DNA from: Lysobacter_F sp035645555
Lineage (GTDB): Bacteria > Pseudomonadota > Gammaproteobacteria > Xanthomonadales > Xanthomonadaceae
Assembly: GCA_035645555.1 (NCBI GenBank)
Contig: DASQMI010000051.1
Span: 1-16,210, forward strand
Reading direction: 5' to 3'
DNA: 16,210 nucleotides
Shown one piece after another: positions 1-12,895 of the stretch. Under the pieces are notes generated by a model, which saw only the letters and a program-made list of their open reading frames with translations, ran no database searches and was not told the DNA's origin. Positions within the stretch are counted from its first letter, which is position 1. Every line of letters starts with the position of its first letter. Made by a program: the position numbers and the translations under genes.

Positions 1-62
1 TCGCGATCCGCGAGGGTGGCCGCACGGTCGGCGCCGGCGTGGTGAGCAAGATCATCAAGTAA
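1..62 (+). CDS. tuf: Elongation factor Tu, C-terminal end only (upstream tuf copy)
   Basis: Only the last 19 complete codons and the TAA stop at 60-62 lie in the window. The frame starting at base 3 reads AIREGGRTVGAGVVSKIIK, which is the conserved end of EF-Tu domain 3 (the usual bacterial ending is close to REGGRTVGAGVVAKII). EF-Tu delivers aminoacyl-tRNA to the ribosome as a GTP complex. A gene for tRNA-Trp followed by secE-nusG lies directly downstream, matching the position of tufB in E. coli. A second tuf gene starts at 16037, so the genome has at least two. The two copies cannot be compared here because opposite ends of each are visible. The identification is secure; the copy name (tufA or tufB) is not. 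Confidence 0.93.
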   Translation, partial: AIREGGRTVGAGVVSKIIK

Positions 63-72
63 GCCGCTCCCC

Positions 73-96
73 GGCCAGGCGCCCAGGCGCCTGGCC
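73..96 (+). other. GC hairpin directly after tuf
   Basis: The arms GGCCAGGCGCC (73-83) and GGCGCCTGGCC (86-96) are exact reverse complements separated by two bases, giving about 10 base pairs and a four-base loop. It begins 10 bases after the tuf stop codon. No T tract follows, so it does not look like a strong intrinsic terminator. A 3'-end stabiliser or processing element for tuf mRNA is more likely; that role is inferred. Confidence 0.6.
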
Positions 97-107
97 GTCG
101 GCGCACT

Positions 108-143
108 CGGCGAGGGCGAGTCGGCGACGACTCGCCATCGCCG
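108..143 (+). other. Long hairpin with GCGA tetraloop between tuf and tRNA-Trp
   Basis: The inner arms GGCGAGTCG (115-123) and CGACTCGCC (128-136) pair perfectly around GCGA (124-127), a GNRA-type tetraloop. A single G-A mismatch (114/137) is followed by six more pairs, CGGCGA (108-113) with TCGCCG (138-143). This makes a 15-pair stem. There is no T tract afterwards and tRNA-Trp starts 27 bases later. It probably separates tuf mRNA from the tRNA precursor, through processing or partial termination; the function is inferred. Confidence 0.6.
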
Positions 144-170
144 TCTAAGCAACAGAGGAAAACCGGCTTT

Positions 171-246
<76 letters not shown>

Positions 247-253
247 CTTCCGA

Positions 254-268
254 GCGGTCTGTGACCGC
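254..268 (+). other. Short hairpin downstream of tRNA-Trp
   Basis: GCGGTC (254-259) and GACCGC (263-268) pair perfectly around TGT, beginning seven bases after the tRNA 3' CCA. It may mark the 3' boundary of the tRNA precursor for trimming before the secE-nusG message. No T tract follows, so termination is unlikely. The hairpin is visible; the role is a guess. Confidence 0.4.
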
Positions 269-329
269 CATGACATGAACCATCGAGACGTCCGCGCAGG
301 ACGGCGGACTCGCGAGGGGATCGCGGTTG

Positions 330-707
330 ATGAACAGCAAGGTCGAACAATCCAAGCCTGCCTCGGCCGGCGACATGGCCAAGTACGCGGCGGCTCTGCT
401 GCTGCTGGGTGCCGGCGTGTTCGGCTACTACTGGTTCGGCCACTGGCCGACGGCGCTGCGCGCGCTGCTGGTGGTGGGTGGCCTGGTGCTCGGCGCCGGC
501 GTGTTCCTGCTCTCCGCCAAGGGCGCCGAAACGCGTGAGTTCCTGGCAGAGTCGCGCTTCGAGCTGCGCAAGGTGGTCTGGCCGACGCGCCAGGAAGCCC
601 TGCGCACGACCTGGGTAGTGATCGTGGTGGTGGTGCTGGTCTCGCTGCTCCTGGCCGGGTTCGATTTGGTGATCCAGGCCGGCGTGAAGTACCTGCTGGG
701 ACGGTGA
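330..707 (+). CDS. secE: Preprotein translocase subunit SecE
   Basis: 125 residues, close to the 127 of E. coli SecE. SecE clamps and stabilises SecY in the inner-membrane SecYEG channel. Three hydrophobic segments are visible at about residues 17-36, 43-62 and 95-118, the three-helix form typical of gammaproteobacteria. Between the second and third lies the conserved amphipathic and hinge region (residues about 65-94, including RKVVWPTRQEALRTTW), the part essential for SecY contact. The ATG at 330 is chosen, with GAGGGGA (314-320) nine bases upstream as ribosome binding site. An in-frame TTG immediately before it (327) is possible but less likely. It is followed after five bases by nusG, the usual pairing, and is probably co-transcribed with tRNA-Trp. 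Confidence 0.96.
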   Translation: MNSKVEQSKPASAGDMAKYAAALLLLGAGVFGYYWFGHWPTALRALLVVGGLVLGAGVFLLSAKGAETREFLAESRFELRKVVWPTRQEALRTTWVVIVVVVLVSLLLAGFDLVIQAGVKYLLGR

Positions 708-712
708 GGACG

Positions 713-1285
713 ATGAGCGAAGTGCAGAAGCGCTGGTACGTGGTACACGCCTATTCCGGCTTCGAGAAGTCGGTCGCGCAGGCGTTGCGCGAGCGCATCG
801 CGCGCTACGGAATGCAGGACCGGTTCGGCGACGTGCTGGTGCCGACCGAGGAAGTGGTGGAGATGCGCTCCGGCCAGAAGCGCCGTTCCGAGCGCAAGTT
901 CTTCCCCGGCTACGTGCTGGTGCAGATCGCGACCCACCTCGAGGGCAGCATCCCGCGGATCGACAGCGAGAGCTGGCACCTGGTCAAGGAGACGCCGAAG
1001 GTGATGGGCTTCATCGGCGGCACCGCCGACCGCCCGCTGCCGATCACTGACGCCGAGGCCGACGCGATCCTGCAGCGCGTGCAGGAAGGCGTGGAGAAGC
1101 CGAAGCCGAAGGTGTTGTTCGAGGTCGGCGAGATGGTCCGCGTCACCGACGGGCCGTTCAACGACTTCAACGGCGTGGTCGAGGAAATCAATTACGAGAA
1201 GAGCCGCCTGCGTGTGGCGGTGCTGATCTTCGGGCGTTCCACCCCGGTCGAGCTCGAGTTCGGCCAGGTCGAGAAGGCCAAGTAA
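713..1285 (+). CDS. nusG: Transcription termination/antitermination factor NusG
   Basis: 190 residues with the two-domain NusG plan. The N-terminal NGN domain (about 1-120, starting RWYVVHAYSGFEKSV and containing RKFFPGYVLV) binds the clamp of RNA polymerase. The C-terminal KOW domain (about 136-190, containing VTDGPFNDFNGVVEEIN) contacts Rho or ribosomal protein S10, so NusG links transcription with translation or with termination. The ATG at 713 gives the conserved start. An in-frame GTG at 704 overlaps the secE stop as GTGA and would add three residues. AGGA (707-710) sits only two bases before the ATG, an unusually short spacing, so translational coupling to secE is plausible. The next gene, rplK, starts 93 bases downstream. 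Confidence 0.97.
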   Translation: MSEVQKRWYVVHAYSGFEKSVAQALRERIARYGMQDRFGDVLVPTEEVVEMRSGQKRRSERKFFPGYVLVQIATHLEGSIPRIDSESWHLVKETPKVMGFIGGTADRPLPITDAEADAILQRVQEGVEKPKPKVLFEVGEMVRVTDGPFNDFNGVVEEINYEKSRLRVAVLIFGRSTPVELEFGQVEKAK

Positions 1286-1289
1286 GACC

Positions 1290-1313
1290 GCCGGGCGCCG
1301 ATCGCGCTCCGGC
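1290..1313 (+). other. Hairpin in the nusG-rplK gap
   Basis: GCCGG plus GCGC (1290-1298) pair with GCGC plus CCGGC (1304-1307 and 1309-1313), with one bulged T (1308) and the loop CGATC. It lies four bases after the nusG stop. The following TTCACCC is not a terminator T tract, so it is probably a boundary or stability element within a continuous transcript. Function inferred. Confidence 0.45.
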
Positions 1314-1326
1314 TTCACCCAGAGGA

Positions 1327-1366
1327 GGAGTCACGCAGCCGCGAGGCGTGCAGACGCTAGGACTCC
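1327..1366 (+). promoter_or_regulatory. Candidate L1 autoregulatory stem in rplK leader
   Basis: GGAGTC (1327-1332) pairs perfectly with GACTCC (1361-1366). Inside, ACGC (1333-1336) pairs with GCGT (1346-1349), leaving an 11-base asymmetric internal loop on the 3' side. The stem ends immediately before the rplK ribosome binding site AGGAGA (1367-1372). In E. coli, L1 represses the rplK-rplA message by binding a leader structure that mimics its 23S rRNA site. The position and the two-helix, asymmetric-loop shape fit that role, but I cannot confirm the specific L1 recognition bases. Confidence 0.4.
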
Positions 1367-1378
1367 AGGAGAACTGAA

Positions 1379-1807
1379 ATGGCAAAGAAAGTCGTCGGTT
1401 ACATCAAGCTGCAGGTCAAGGCCGGCCAGGCCAACCCGTCGCCGCCGGTGGGTCCCGCCCTCGGTCAGCGCGGTCTGAACATCATGGAGTTCTGCAAGGC
1501 GTTCAACGCCGCCACGCAGAAGATGGAGCCGGGCATTCCGATCCCGGTGATCATCACCGCCTACTCGGACCGTACGTTCACGTTCGTCACCAAGACCCCG
1601 CCGGCCAGCATCCTGCTGAAGAAGGCCGCGGGCATCCAGTCGGGCTCCAAGCGCCCGAACACCGACAAGGTCGGCAAGGTGACGCGCAAGCAGCTCGAGG
1701 AGATCGCCAAGCTGAAGGAGCCCGACCTGACGGCCGCGGACCTGGATGCGGCGGTGCGCACGATCGCGGGTTCGGCCCGCAGCATGGGTCTGGTGGTGGA
1801 GGGCTAA
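1379..1807 (+). CDS. rplK: 50S ribosomal protein L11
   Basis: 142 residues, the normal bacterial length. L11 binds the GTPase-associated region of 23S rRNA at the base of the L12 stalk and takes part in factor-dependent GTP hydrolysis and the stringent response. The N-terminal domain carries the proline-rich signature PSPPVGPALGQRGLNIMEFC (residues 20-39). The C-terminal rRNA-binding domain contains KTPPAS and ends with the typical GSARSMGLVVEG. The start ATG has AGGAGA (1367-1372) six bases upstream. rplA follows with a three-base gap, and the ribosome binding site of rplA lies inside the end of rplK, so the two are translationally coupled as in E. coli. Confidence 0.98.
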   Translation: MAKKVVGYIKLQVKAGQANPSPPVGPALGQRGLNIMEFCKAFNAATQKMEPGIPIPVIITAYSDRTFTFVTKTPPASILLKKAAGIQSGSKRPNTDKVGKVTRKQLEEIAKLKEPDLTAADLDAAVRTIAGSARSMGLVVEG

Positions 1808-1810
1808 GCC

Positions 1811-2512
1811 ATGGCGATGAGCAAGCGACAGAAGGCCATCAAGGCGGCCGTGGTGCCGGGCAAGGCCTACCCGATCGACGAGGCGATCAAGATCGTCAAG
1901 ACCGCGACCAAGGCCAAGTTCGTCGAGTCGATCGACGTGGCCGTGCGCCTCGGCGTCGACGCCAAGAAGTCCGACCAGCAGGTGCGCGGCTCGACCGTGC
2001 TGCCGGCCGGCACCGGCAAGTCGGTGCGCGTGGCGGTGTTCGCGCCCGCGGGCGCCAAGGCCGATGAGGCGCTGGCCGCCGGCGCCGACGTGGTCGGCAT
2101 GGACGACCTGGCCGAGAAGATGCTGGCCGGCGACCTGAACTACGACGTGGTCATCGCCACGCCGGATGCGATGCGCGTGGTCGGCAAGCTCGGCCAGGTG
2201 CTCGGCCCGCGCGGCCTGATGCCGAACCCGAAGGTCGGCACGGTGTCCCCGAACCCGGCTGAAGCGGTGCGCAACGCCAAGGCGGGTCAGGTGCGCTACC
2301 GCACCGACAAGGCCGGCATCATCCACTGCACCATCGGCAAGGTCAGCTTCGAGGACGAGGCGCTGAAGTCGAACCTGCACGCGCTGCTGGCCGACCTGAT
2401 GAAGGCCAAGCCGGCGACCGCGAAGGGCCAGTACCTGCAGAAGATCGCGATCAGCTCGACCATGGGTCCGGGCGTGATCGTCGACCAGGCTTCGCTGCCG
2501 CTGGCCAAGTAA
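1811..2512 (+). CDS. rplA: 50S ribosomal protein L1
   Basis: 233 residues, the usual length. L1 forms the mobile L1 stalk of the 50S subunit, which helps release deacylated tRNA from the E site. It also acts as translational repressor of its own rplK-rplA message. Conserved blocks are visible: KFVESIDVAVRLGVDAKKSD, RGSTVLPAGTGKSVRVAVFA, the rRNA-contact block LGPRGLMPNPKVGTV, and the C-terminal SSTMGPGV. The start at 1811 is preferred over the in-frame ATG at 1817 because relatives begin MAxSKR. GGAGGG (1798-1803), inside the end of rplK, is the ribosome binding site. The 379-base gap that follows is the rplJ leader. Confidence 0.98.
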   Translation: MAMSKRQKAIKAAVVPGKAYPIDEAIKIVKTATKAKFVESIDVAVRLGVDAKKSDQQVRGSTVLPAGTGKSVRVAVFAPAGAKADEALAAGADVVGMDDLAEKMLAGDLNYDVVIATPDAMRVVGKLGQVLGPRGLMPNPKVGTVSPNPAEAVRNAKAGQVRYRTDKAGIIHCTIGKVSFEDEALKSNLHALLADLMKAKPATAKGQYLQKIAISSTMGPGVIVDQASLPLAK

Positions 2513-2522
2513 GCAACACCCG

Positions 2523-2544
2523 AGCCGCGCCCGCGGGCGCGGCT
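2523..2544 (+). other. 22-base perfect palindrome after rplA
   Basis: AGCCGCGCCCG (2523-2533) is followed directly by its reverse complement CGGGCGCGGCT (2534-2544), starting 10 bases after the rplA stop. It would form a strong hairpin in RNA. No T tract follows. It is the first of two adjacent hairpins between the rplK-rplA and rplJ-rplL units and may protect the upstream 3' end; that role is inferred. Confidence 0.55.
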
Positions 2545-2551
2545 GCAGTAC

Positions 2552-2581
2552 GGTGACGGCCCACGCCGTCACCACGCTTTT
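2552..2581 (+). terminator. Weak terminator or attenuator candidate between rplA and rplJ
   Basis: GGTGACGGC (2552-2560) pairs perfectly with GCCGTCACC (2565-2573) around the loop CCAC. Four bases later comes TTTT (2578-2581). A nine-pair stem with a short, displaced T tract could give partial termination before rplJ. Because rplJ-rplL have no convincing promoter of their own here, complete termination is unlikely. The element may instead be the upstream boundary of the L10 leader. Confidence 0.35.
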
Positions 2582-2608
2582 GAGGGCATCGCGAGGGTTC
2601 GCCCGAGC

Positions 2609-2745
2609 GATCGCCGTCAAAGACCGCAGGCGCGGACAGCGCGCACCGGAGGCGGGCACGGAGGCTCGTCTGGCAAGGAGTCGCCCCCGGTGGAAGCGAG
2701 CCGCTTAATGAGCCCCTCGGGGCGATGCCTGCGTAGATGGTCGCC
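2609..2745 (+). promoter_or_regulatory. Ribosomal protein L10 leader (autoregulatory mRNA element)
   Basis: The segment contains AAAGACCGCAGGC (2619-2631) upstream, CTTAAT (2704-2709), and GCCTGCGTAGATGGT (2727-2741). These match, from memory, the conserved parts of the E. coli rplJ leader bound by the L10(L12)4 complex. GCAGGC (2626-2631) pairs with GCCTGC (2727-2732) and ACC (2623-2625) with GGT (2739-2741). The extra GTAGAT on one side forms an asymmetric loop of kink-turn type. An inner helix GGCTCG (2663-2668) with CGAGCC (2697-2702) lies inside. In the family, excess L10-L12 binds here and represses rplJ and rplL translation. A search with the Rfam L10_leader model would settle it. Confidence 0.8.
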
Positions 2746-2792
2746 GCCCCTTCCAGTTTTCGGTTTACCGGATTTGGAAACGGCCACCACCC

Positions 2793-2869
2793 GGACGCCG
2801 CGAGGCGTCCCGGCACCGCGCCAAACGGTGCCGACCGAGGACCGCCGCCGCACACCCGCGCGGCGGCGG
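2793..2869 (+). other. Three consecutive hairpins just upstream of rplJ
   Basis: Three stems follow in series. GGACGCC (2793-2799) pairs with GGCGTCC (2804-2810) around a GCGA tetraloop. GGCACCG (2812-2818) pairs with CGGTGCC (2826-2832) around seven bases. CCGCCGCCG (2842-2850) pairs with CGGCGGCGG (2861-2869) around ten bases. The last ends 11 bases before the rplJ ribosome binding site GGAGGA (2881-2886). They may form the downstream part of the L10 leader that links protein binding to access to the ribosome binding site. The hairpins are seen directly; the role is inferred. Confidence 0.5.
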
Positions 2870-2891
2870 CGTTGAAGTACGGAGGAGTGCA

Positions 2892-3416
2892 ATGGCTCTC
2901 AATCTGACCCAGAAGCAGGAAGTCGTTGCCGAACTGGCCGAGGTCGCCGCCAAGGCGCACTCGCTGGTCGCGTCGGAGTACGCGGGTCTGACGGTCGCTG
3001 AGCTGACCGAGATGCGCAAGAAGGCGCGTCAGAACGGGGTGTTCTTGAAGGTTGCGAAGAACACGCTGGTCTCGCGCGCGGTGGAGGGTACCGATTACGC
3101 CGTCGTCAAGGACGCGCTGACCGGCCCGCTGCTGTATGCCTTCTCGCAGGAAGACCCCGGCGCCGCCGGCCGCCTGATCAAGGAATTCGCCAAGACCAAC
3201 GACAAGCTGAAGCCGCGCATCGTTTCGATCGGTGGGCAGATGTACCCGGGCACCCATGTCGAGGTGCTCGCGTCCCTGCCGACCCGCGAACAGGCGCTGT
3301 CGATGCTGCTGTCGGTCATGGTGCAGCCCGCCACCCAGCTGGTCCGTCTGCTCTCCGAGCCGGCGGCGCAGGTCGCCCGCGTCATCAACGCGGCCGGTCA
3401 GCAGAAGGCGGCCTGA
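2892..3416 (+). CDS. rplJ: 50S ribosomal protein L10
   Basis: 174 residues, slightly longer than the 165 of E. coli. L10 anchors the L12 dimers to 23S rRNA at the base of the stalk, and the L10-L12 complex represses its own message. The N-terminal rRNA-binding part includes the family pattern of a start near MALNLTQKQEVVAELAE, then SEYAGLTVAELTEMRKKAR and the KVAKNTLVSRAV block. The C-terminal portion (from about residue 136) is the long helix that holds L12 dimers, ending VARVINAAGQQKAA. The ATG at 2892 has a strong site, GGAGGA (2881-2886), five bases upstream. The long structured leader above and rplL 69 bases below match the rplJL unit of E. coli. Confidence 0.97.
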   Translation: MALNLTQKQEVVAELAEVAAKAHSLVASEYAGLTVAELTEMRKKARQNGVFLKVAKNTLVSRAVEGTDYAVVKDALTGPLLYAFSQEDPGAAGRLIKEFAKTNDKLKPRIVSIGGQMYPGTHVEVLASLPTREQALSMLLSVMVQPATQLVRLLSEPAAQVARVINAAGQQKAA

Positions 3417-3485
3417 TCCTGATCATCGGCACACGATTTCCAAACCGTTCAACCGTTTCCATTTGAGATATTCGAGGTAAACACC

Positions 3486-3863
3486 ATGTCCCTGTCCAAC
3501 GAGCAGATCATCGAAGCGATCGCCAGCAAGACCCTCGTCGAGGTGATGGAGCTGGTGAAGGCGATGGAAGAGAAGTTCGGCGTGTCCGCGGCCGCTCCGG
3601 TCGCCGTCGCTGCCGCCCCGGCCGCCGGTGCGGCCGCCGCCCCGGCCGAAGAGCAGACCGAGTTCACGGTCACCCTGAAGTCGGCCGGCGACAAGAAGGT
3701 CGAGGTCATCAAGGTGGTCCGCGCGATCACCGGCCTGGGCCTGAAGGAAGCCAAGGACCTGACCGAGGCCGGCGGCGTCGTGAAGGAAGGCGTGTCGAAG
3801 GACGATGCCGCGAAGATCAAGAAGGATCTGGAAGCGGCCGGCGCCACCGTCGAAGTGAAGTAA
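3486..3863 (+). CDS. rplL: 50S ribosomal protein L7/L12
   Basis: 125 residues, in the normal 120-130 range. L12 forms the multi-copy stalk that recruits IF2, EF-Tu, EF-G and release factors and stimulates their GTPases. Visible parts are the N-terminal dimerisation helices (about 1-33), an Ala/Pro-rich flexible hinge (about 34-56), and the C-terminal factor-binding domain (57-125) with the hallmark KVEVIKVVRAITGLGLKEAK. GAGG (3474-3477) lies eight bases before the ATG. The rplJ-rplL gap is 69 bases and noticeably more A/T-rich and less structured than the other gaps here. That fits the need for several copies of L12 per L10. A stem with attenuator features follows the gene. Confidence 0.98.
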   Translation: MSLSNEQIIEAIASKTLVEVMELVKAMEEKFGVSAAAPVAVAAAPAAGAAAAPAEEQTEFTVTLKSAGDKKVEVIKVVRAITGLGLKEAKDLTEAGGVVKEGVSKDDAAKIKKDLEAAGATVEVK

Positions 3864-3874
3864 GCGGTACTTGC

Positions 3875-3896
3875 GTCGCCGGTTCACTCAGGCGAC
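3875..3896 (+). other. Small hairpin after rplL
   Basis: GTCGCC (3875-3880) pairs with GGCGAC (3891-3896) around a ten-base loop, between the rplL stop and the attenuator hairpin. It has no T tract. It may help define the rplL 3' end; function unknown. Confidence 0.35.
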
Positions 3897-3901
3897 CACC
3901 G

Positions 3902-3940
3902 AAGGCTGGGGGCGCAAGCCCCCGGCCTTTGGCCGTTGTT
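3902..3940 (+). terminator. Attenuator-type intrinsic terminator between rplL and rpoB
   Basis: AAGGCTGGGGGC (3902-3913) pairs with GCCCCCGGCCTT (3918-3929) over 12 pairs (one T-G) around the GNRA loop GCAA. It is followed by T, GGCCG and TTGTT. The tract is imperfect, so readthrough is expected. In E. coli an attenuator at the same place stops most transcripts, setting ribosomal protein output above RNA polymerase output. A competing small hairpin, CGGCC (3923-3927) with GGCCG (3931-3935), would break the main stem and sits directly before TTGTTAT. Position and structure support an attenuator; its efficiency cannot be read from sequence. Confidence 0.7.
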
Positions 3941-3962
3941 ATAGACCCACGAGTTGACAGTC

Positions 3963-4011
3963 GGAAGTAGCGGGAGAGGGCGTGCTGGTGCCGGCAATAC
4001 CAGCGACTTCC
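3963..4011 (+). promoter_or_regulatory. Structured rpoB leader, possible RNase processing site
   Basis: GGAAGT (3963-3968) pairs with ACTTCC (4006-4011), and inside it GCTGGT (3984-3989) pairs with ACCAGC (3999-4004). One side has a 15-base purine-rich insert (3969-3983) and the other a single G. In E. coli the rplL-rpoB gap carries an RNase III site that separates the messages; this paired element sits in the equivalent place. ACTTCCC occurs again at 4026-4032 and could compete for the same partner. A further small stem, CATCCG (4060-4065) with CGGATG (4073-4078), precedes rpoB. Enzyme and function are inferred. Confidence 0.4.
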
Positions 4012-4122
4012 CACTGGCAATTTGAACTTCCCCCAAGGGCGTCGTGACCGCGGCGCGGACATCCGGAAACGGCGGATGGCCGATGCGACTCCGATACCCG
4101 GCTCTAGCGAGGCGGTAGCACC

Positions 4123-8283
<4,161 letters not shown>

Positions 8284-8295
8284 GGACGGGACCGC

Positions 8296-8324
8296 GCTCC
8301 GTGCGGCGCAGTCGCGCACGGAGC
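8296..8324 (+). other. Hairpin between rpoB and rpoC
   Basis: GCTCCGTGCG (8296-8305) pairs perfectly with CGCACGGAGC (8315-8324) around a nine-base loop, starting 12 bases after the rpoB stop. No T tract follows, and rpoC must be read from the same transcript. It may be a stability or processing element between the two messages. Function inferred. Confidence 0.5.
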
Positions 8325-8368
8325 CGCAACGCCCGCATCAACGCCCAGCCCGCTCCCAGGAGACACTC

Positions 8369-12583
<4,215 letters not shown>

Positions 12584-12597
12584 GCGAACCCTGATCC

Positions 12598-12617
12598 GAC
12601 GGCCCTGCGGGGCCGTC
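12598..12617 (+). terminator. Hairpin with TGCG loop after rpoC, possible weak terminator
   Basis: GACGGCCC (12598-12605) pairs perfectly with GGGCCGTC (12610-12617) around TGCG, which in RNA is a stable UNCG-class tetraloop closed by C-G. It starts 15 bases after the rpoC stop and before the rpsL promoter, the expected place for the end of the rpoBC message. CAGAACCC follows instead of a T tract, so intrinsic termination would be weak. It may only stabilise the 3' end. Confidence 0.4.
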
Positions 12618-12630
12618 CAGAACCCGAAAT

Positions 12631-12730
12631 GAGGCGACCGGATGCGCCTCGTGTTCGGCCCAGGATGGGCGGGGATCTTCGAGGCGCGGCGGGCCTGATC
12701 GGCAGCCGCGCCGGCGACGCCGCGGCGTCG
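12631..12730 (+). other. Structured spacer between rpoC and the rpsL promoter
   Basis: No gene is supported here. GAGGCG (12631-12636) can pair with CGCCTC (12645-12650), and the same GCGCCTC (12644-12650) can pair with GAGGCGC (12681-12687), so two folds exclude each other. CGACGCCG (12715-12722) is followed directly by its reverse complement CGGCGTCG (12723-12730), a 16-base perfect palindrome about 54 bases upstream of the promoter -35. The palindrome could be a hairpin near the end of the rpoC message or a protein-binding site; neither is shown. Confidence 0.35.
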
Positions 12731-12783
12731 GTCCGGGCACTTCCGGCACCACCGGAGGGTCCGGCCGGCACCCGGCTTTGCGT

Positions 12784-12813
12784 TTGACGCTCGCTCTTTA
12801 CGCGGGCTATACT
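12784..12813 (+). promoter_or_regulatory. Sigma70-type promoter of the rpsL-rpsG-fusA-tuf operon
   Basis: TTGACG (12784-12789) matches five of six bases of the -35 consensus. TATACT (12808-12813) is a good -10 with TAtA-T positions conserved. The spacer is 18 bases. Transcription should start near 12819-12821, leaving a leader of about 75 bases before rpsL. This is the only convincing sigma70 promoter I find in the window, and it sits where the str operon promoter is expected. The surrounding DNA is locally A/T-richer than its neighbours. Confidence 0.8.
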
Positions 12814-12823
12814 TTTCCGTCTG

Positions 12824-12855
12824 GCTGGGCCGAAAGTTGGCCCGGCTTCGTTTTT
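12824..12855 (+). terminator. Intrinsic terminator in the rpsL leader (candidate attenuator)
   Basis: GCTGGGCC (12824-12831) pairs with GGCCCGGC (12839-12846) over eight pairs (one T-G) around the loop GAAAGTT. TTCG and TTTTT (12851-12855) follow. It lies just after the predicted start of transcription and before rpsL, so it could abort transcripts early. Downstream bases offer competing pairings: GGCCCAG (12863-12869) is the exact complement of CTGGGCC (12825-12831). GGGCC (12862-12866) plus AACTT (12876-12880) can also pair with AAGTTGGCCC (12834-12843). This is the layout expected of an attenuator; no trigger is evident. Confidence 0.6.
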
Positions 12856-12895
12856 CCGCCAGGGCCCAGGCCCGAAACTTCTAGAAAGCGAACGC

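Noticed and set aside
1321..1330. GGAGG-like sequence that could serve a short gene before rplK
   Set aside because: No suitable start codon at the right spacing opens a credible frame. It is better read as one arm of the rplK leader stem.
2690..2875. 61-codon open frame in the rplA-rplJ gap
   Set aside because: It starts with GTG inside the L10 leader and overlaps its structured bases. It has no ribosome binding site and an Arg/Pro-rich sequence. Better explained as leader RNA.
3417..3485. A separate promoter for rplL in the A/T-richer rplJ-rplL gap
   Set aside because: There is no paired -35 and -10 at acceptable spacing. The composition is explained by an unstructured ribosome loading region.
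3954..3959. Perfect -35 hexamer TTGACA between rplL and rpoB
   Set aside because: No -10-like sequence lies 15-19 bases downstream; that stretch is G-rich (GGGAGAGGGCG). A separate rpoB promoter is not supported.
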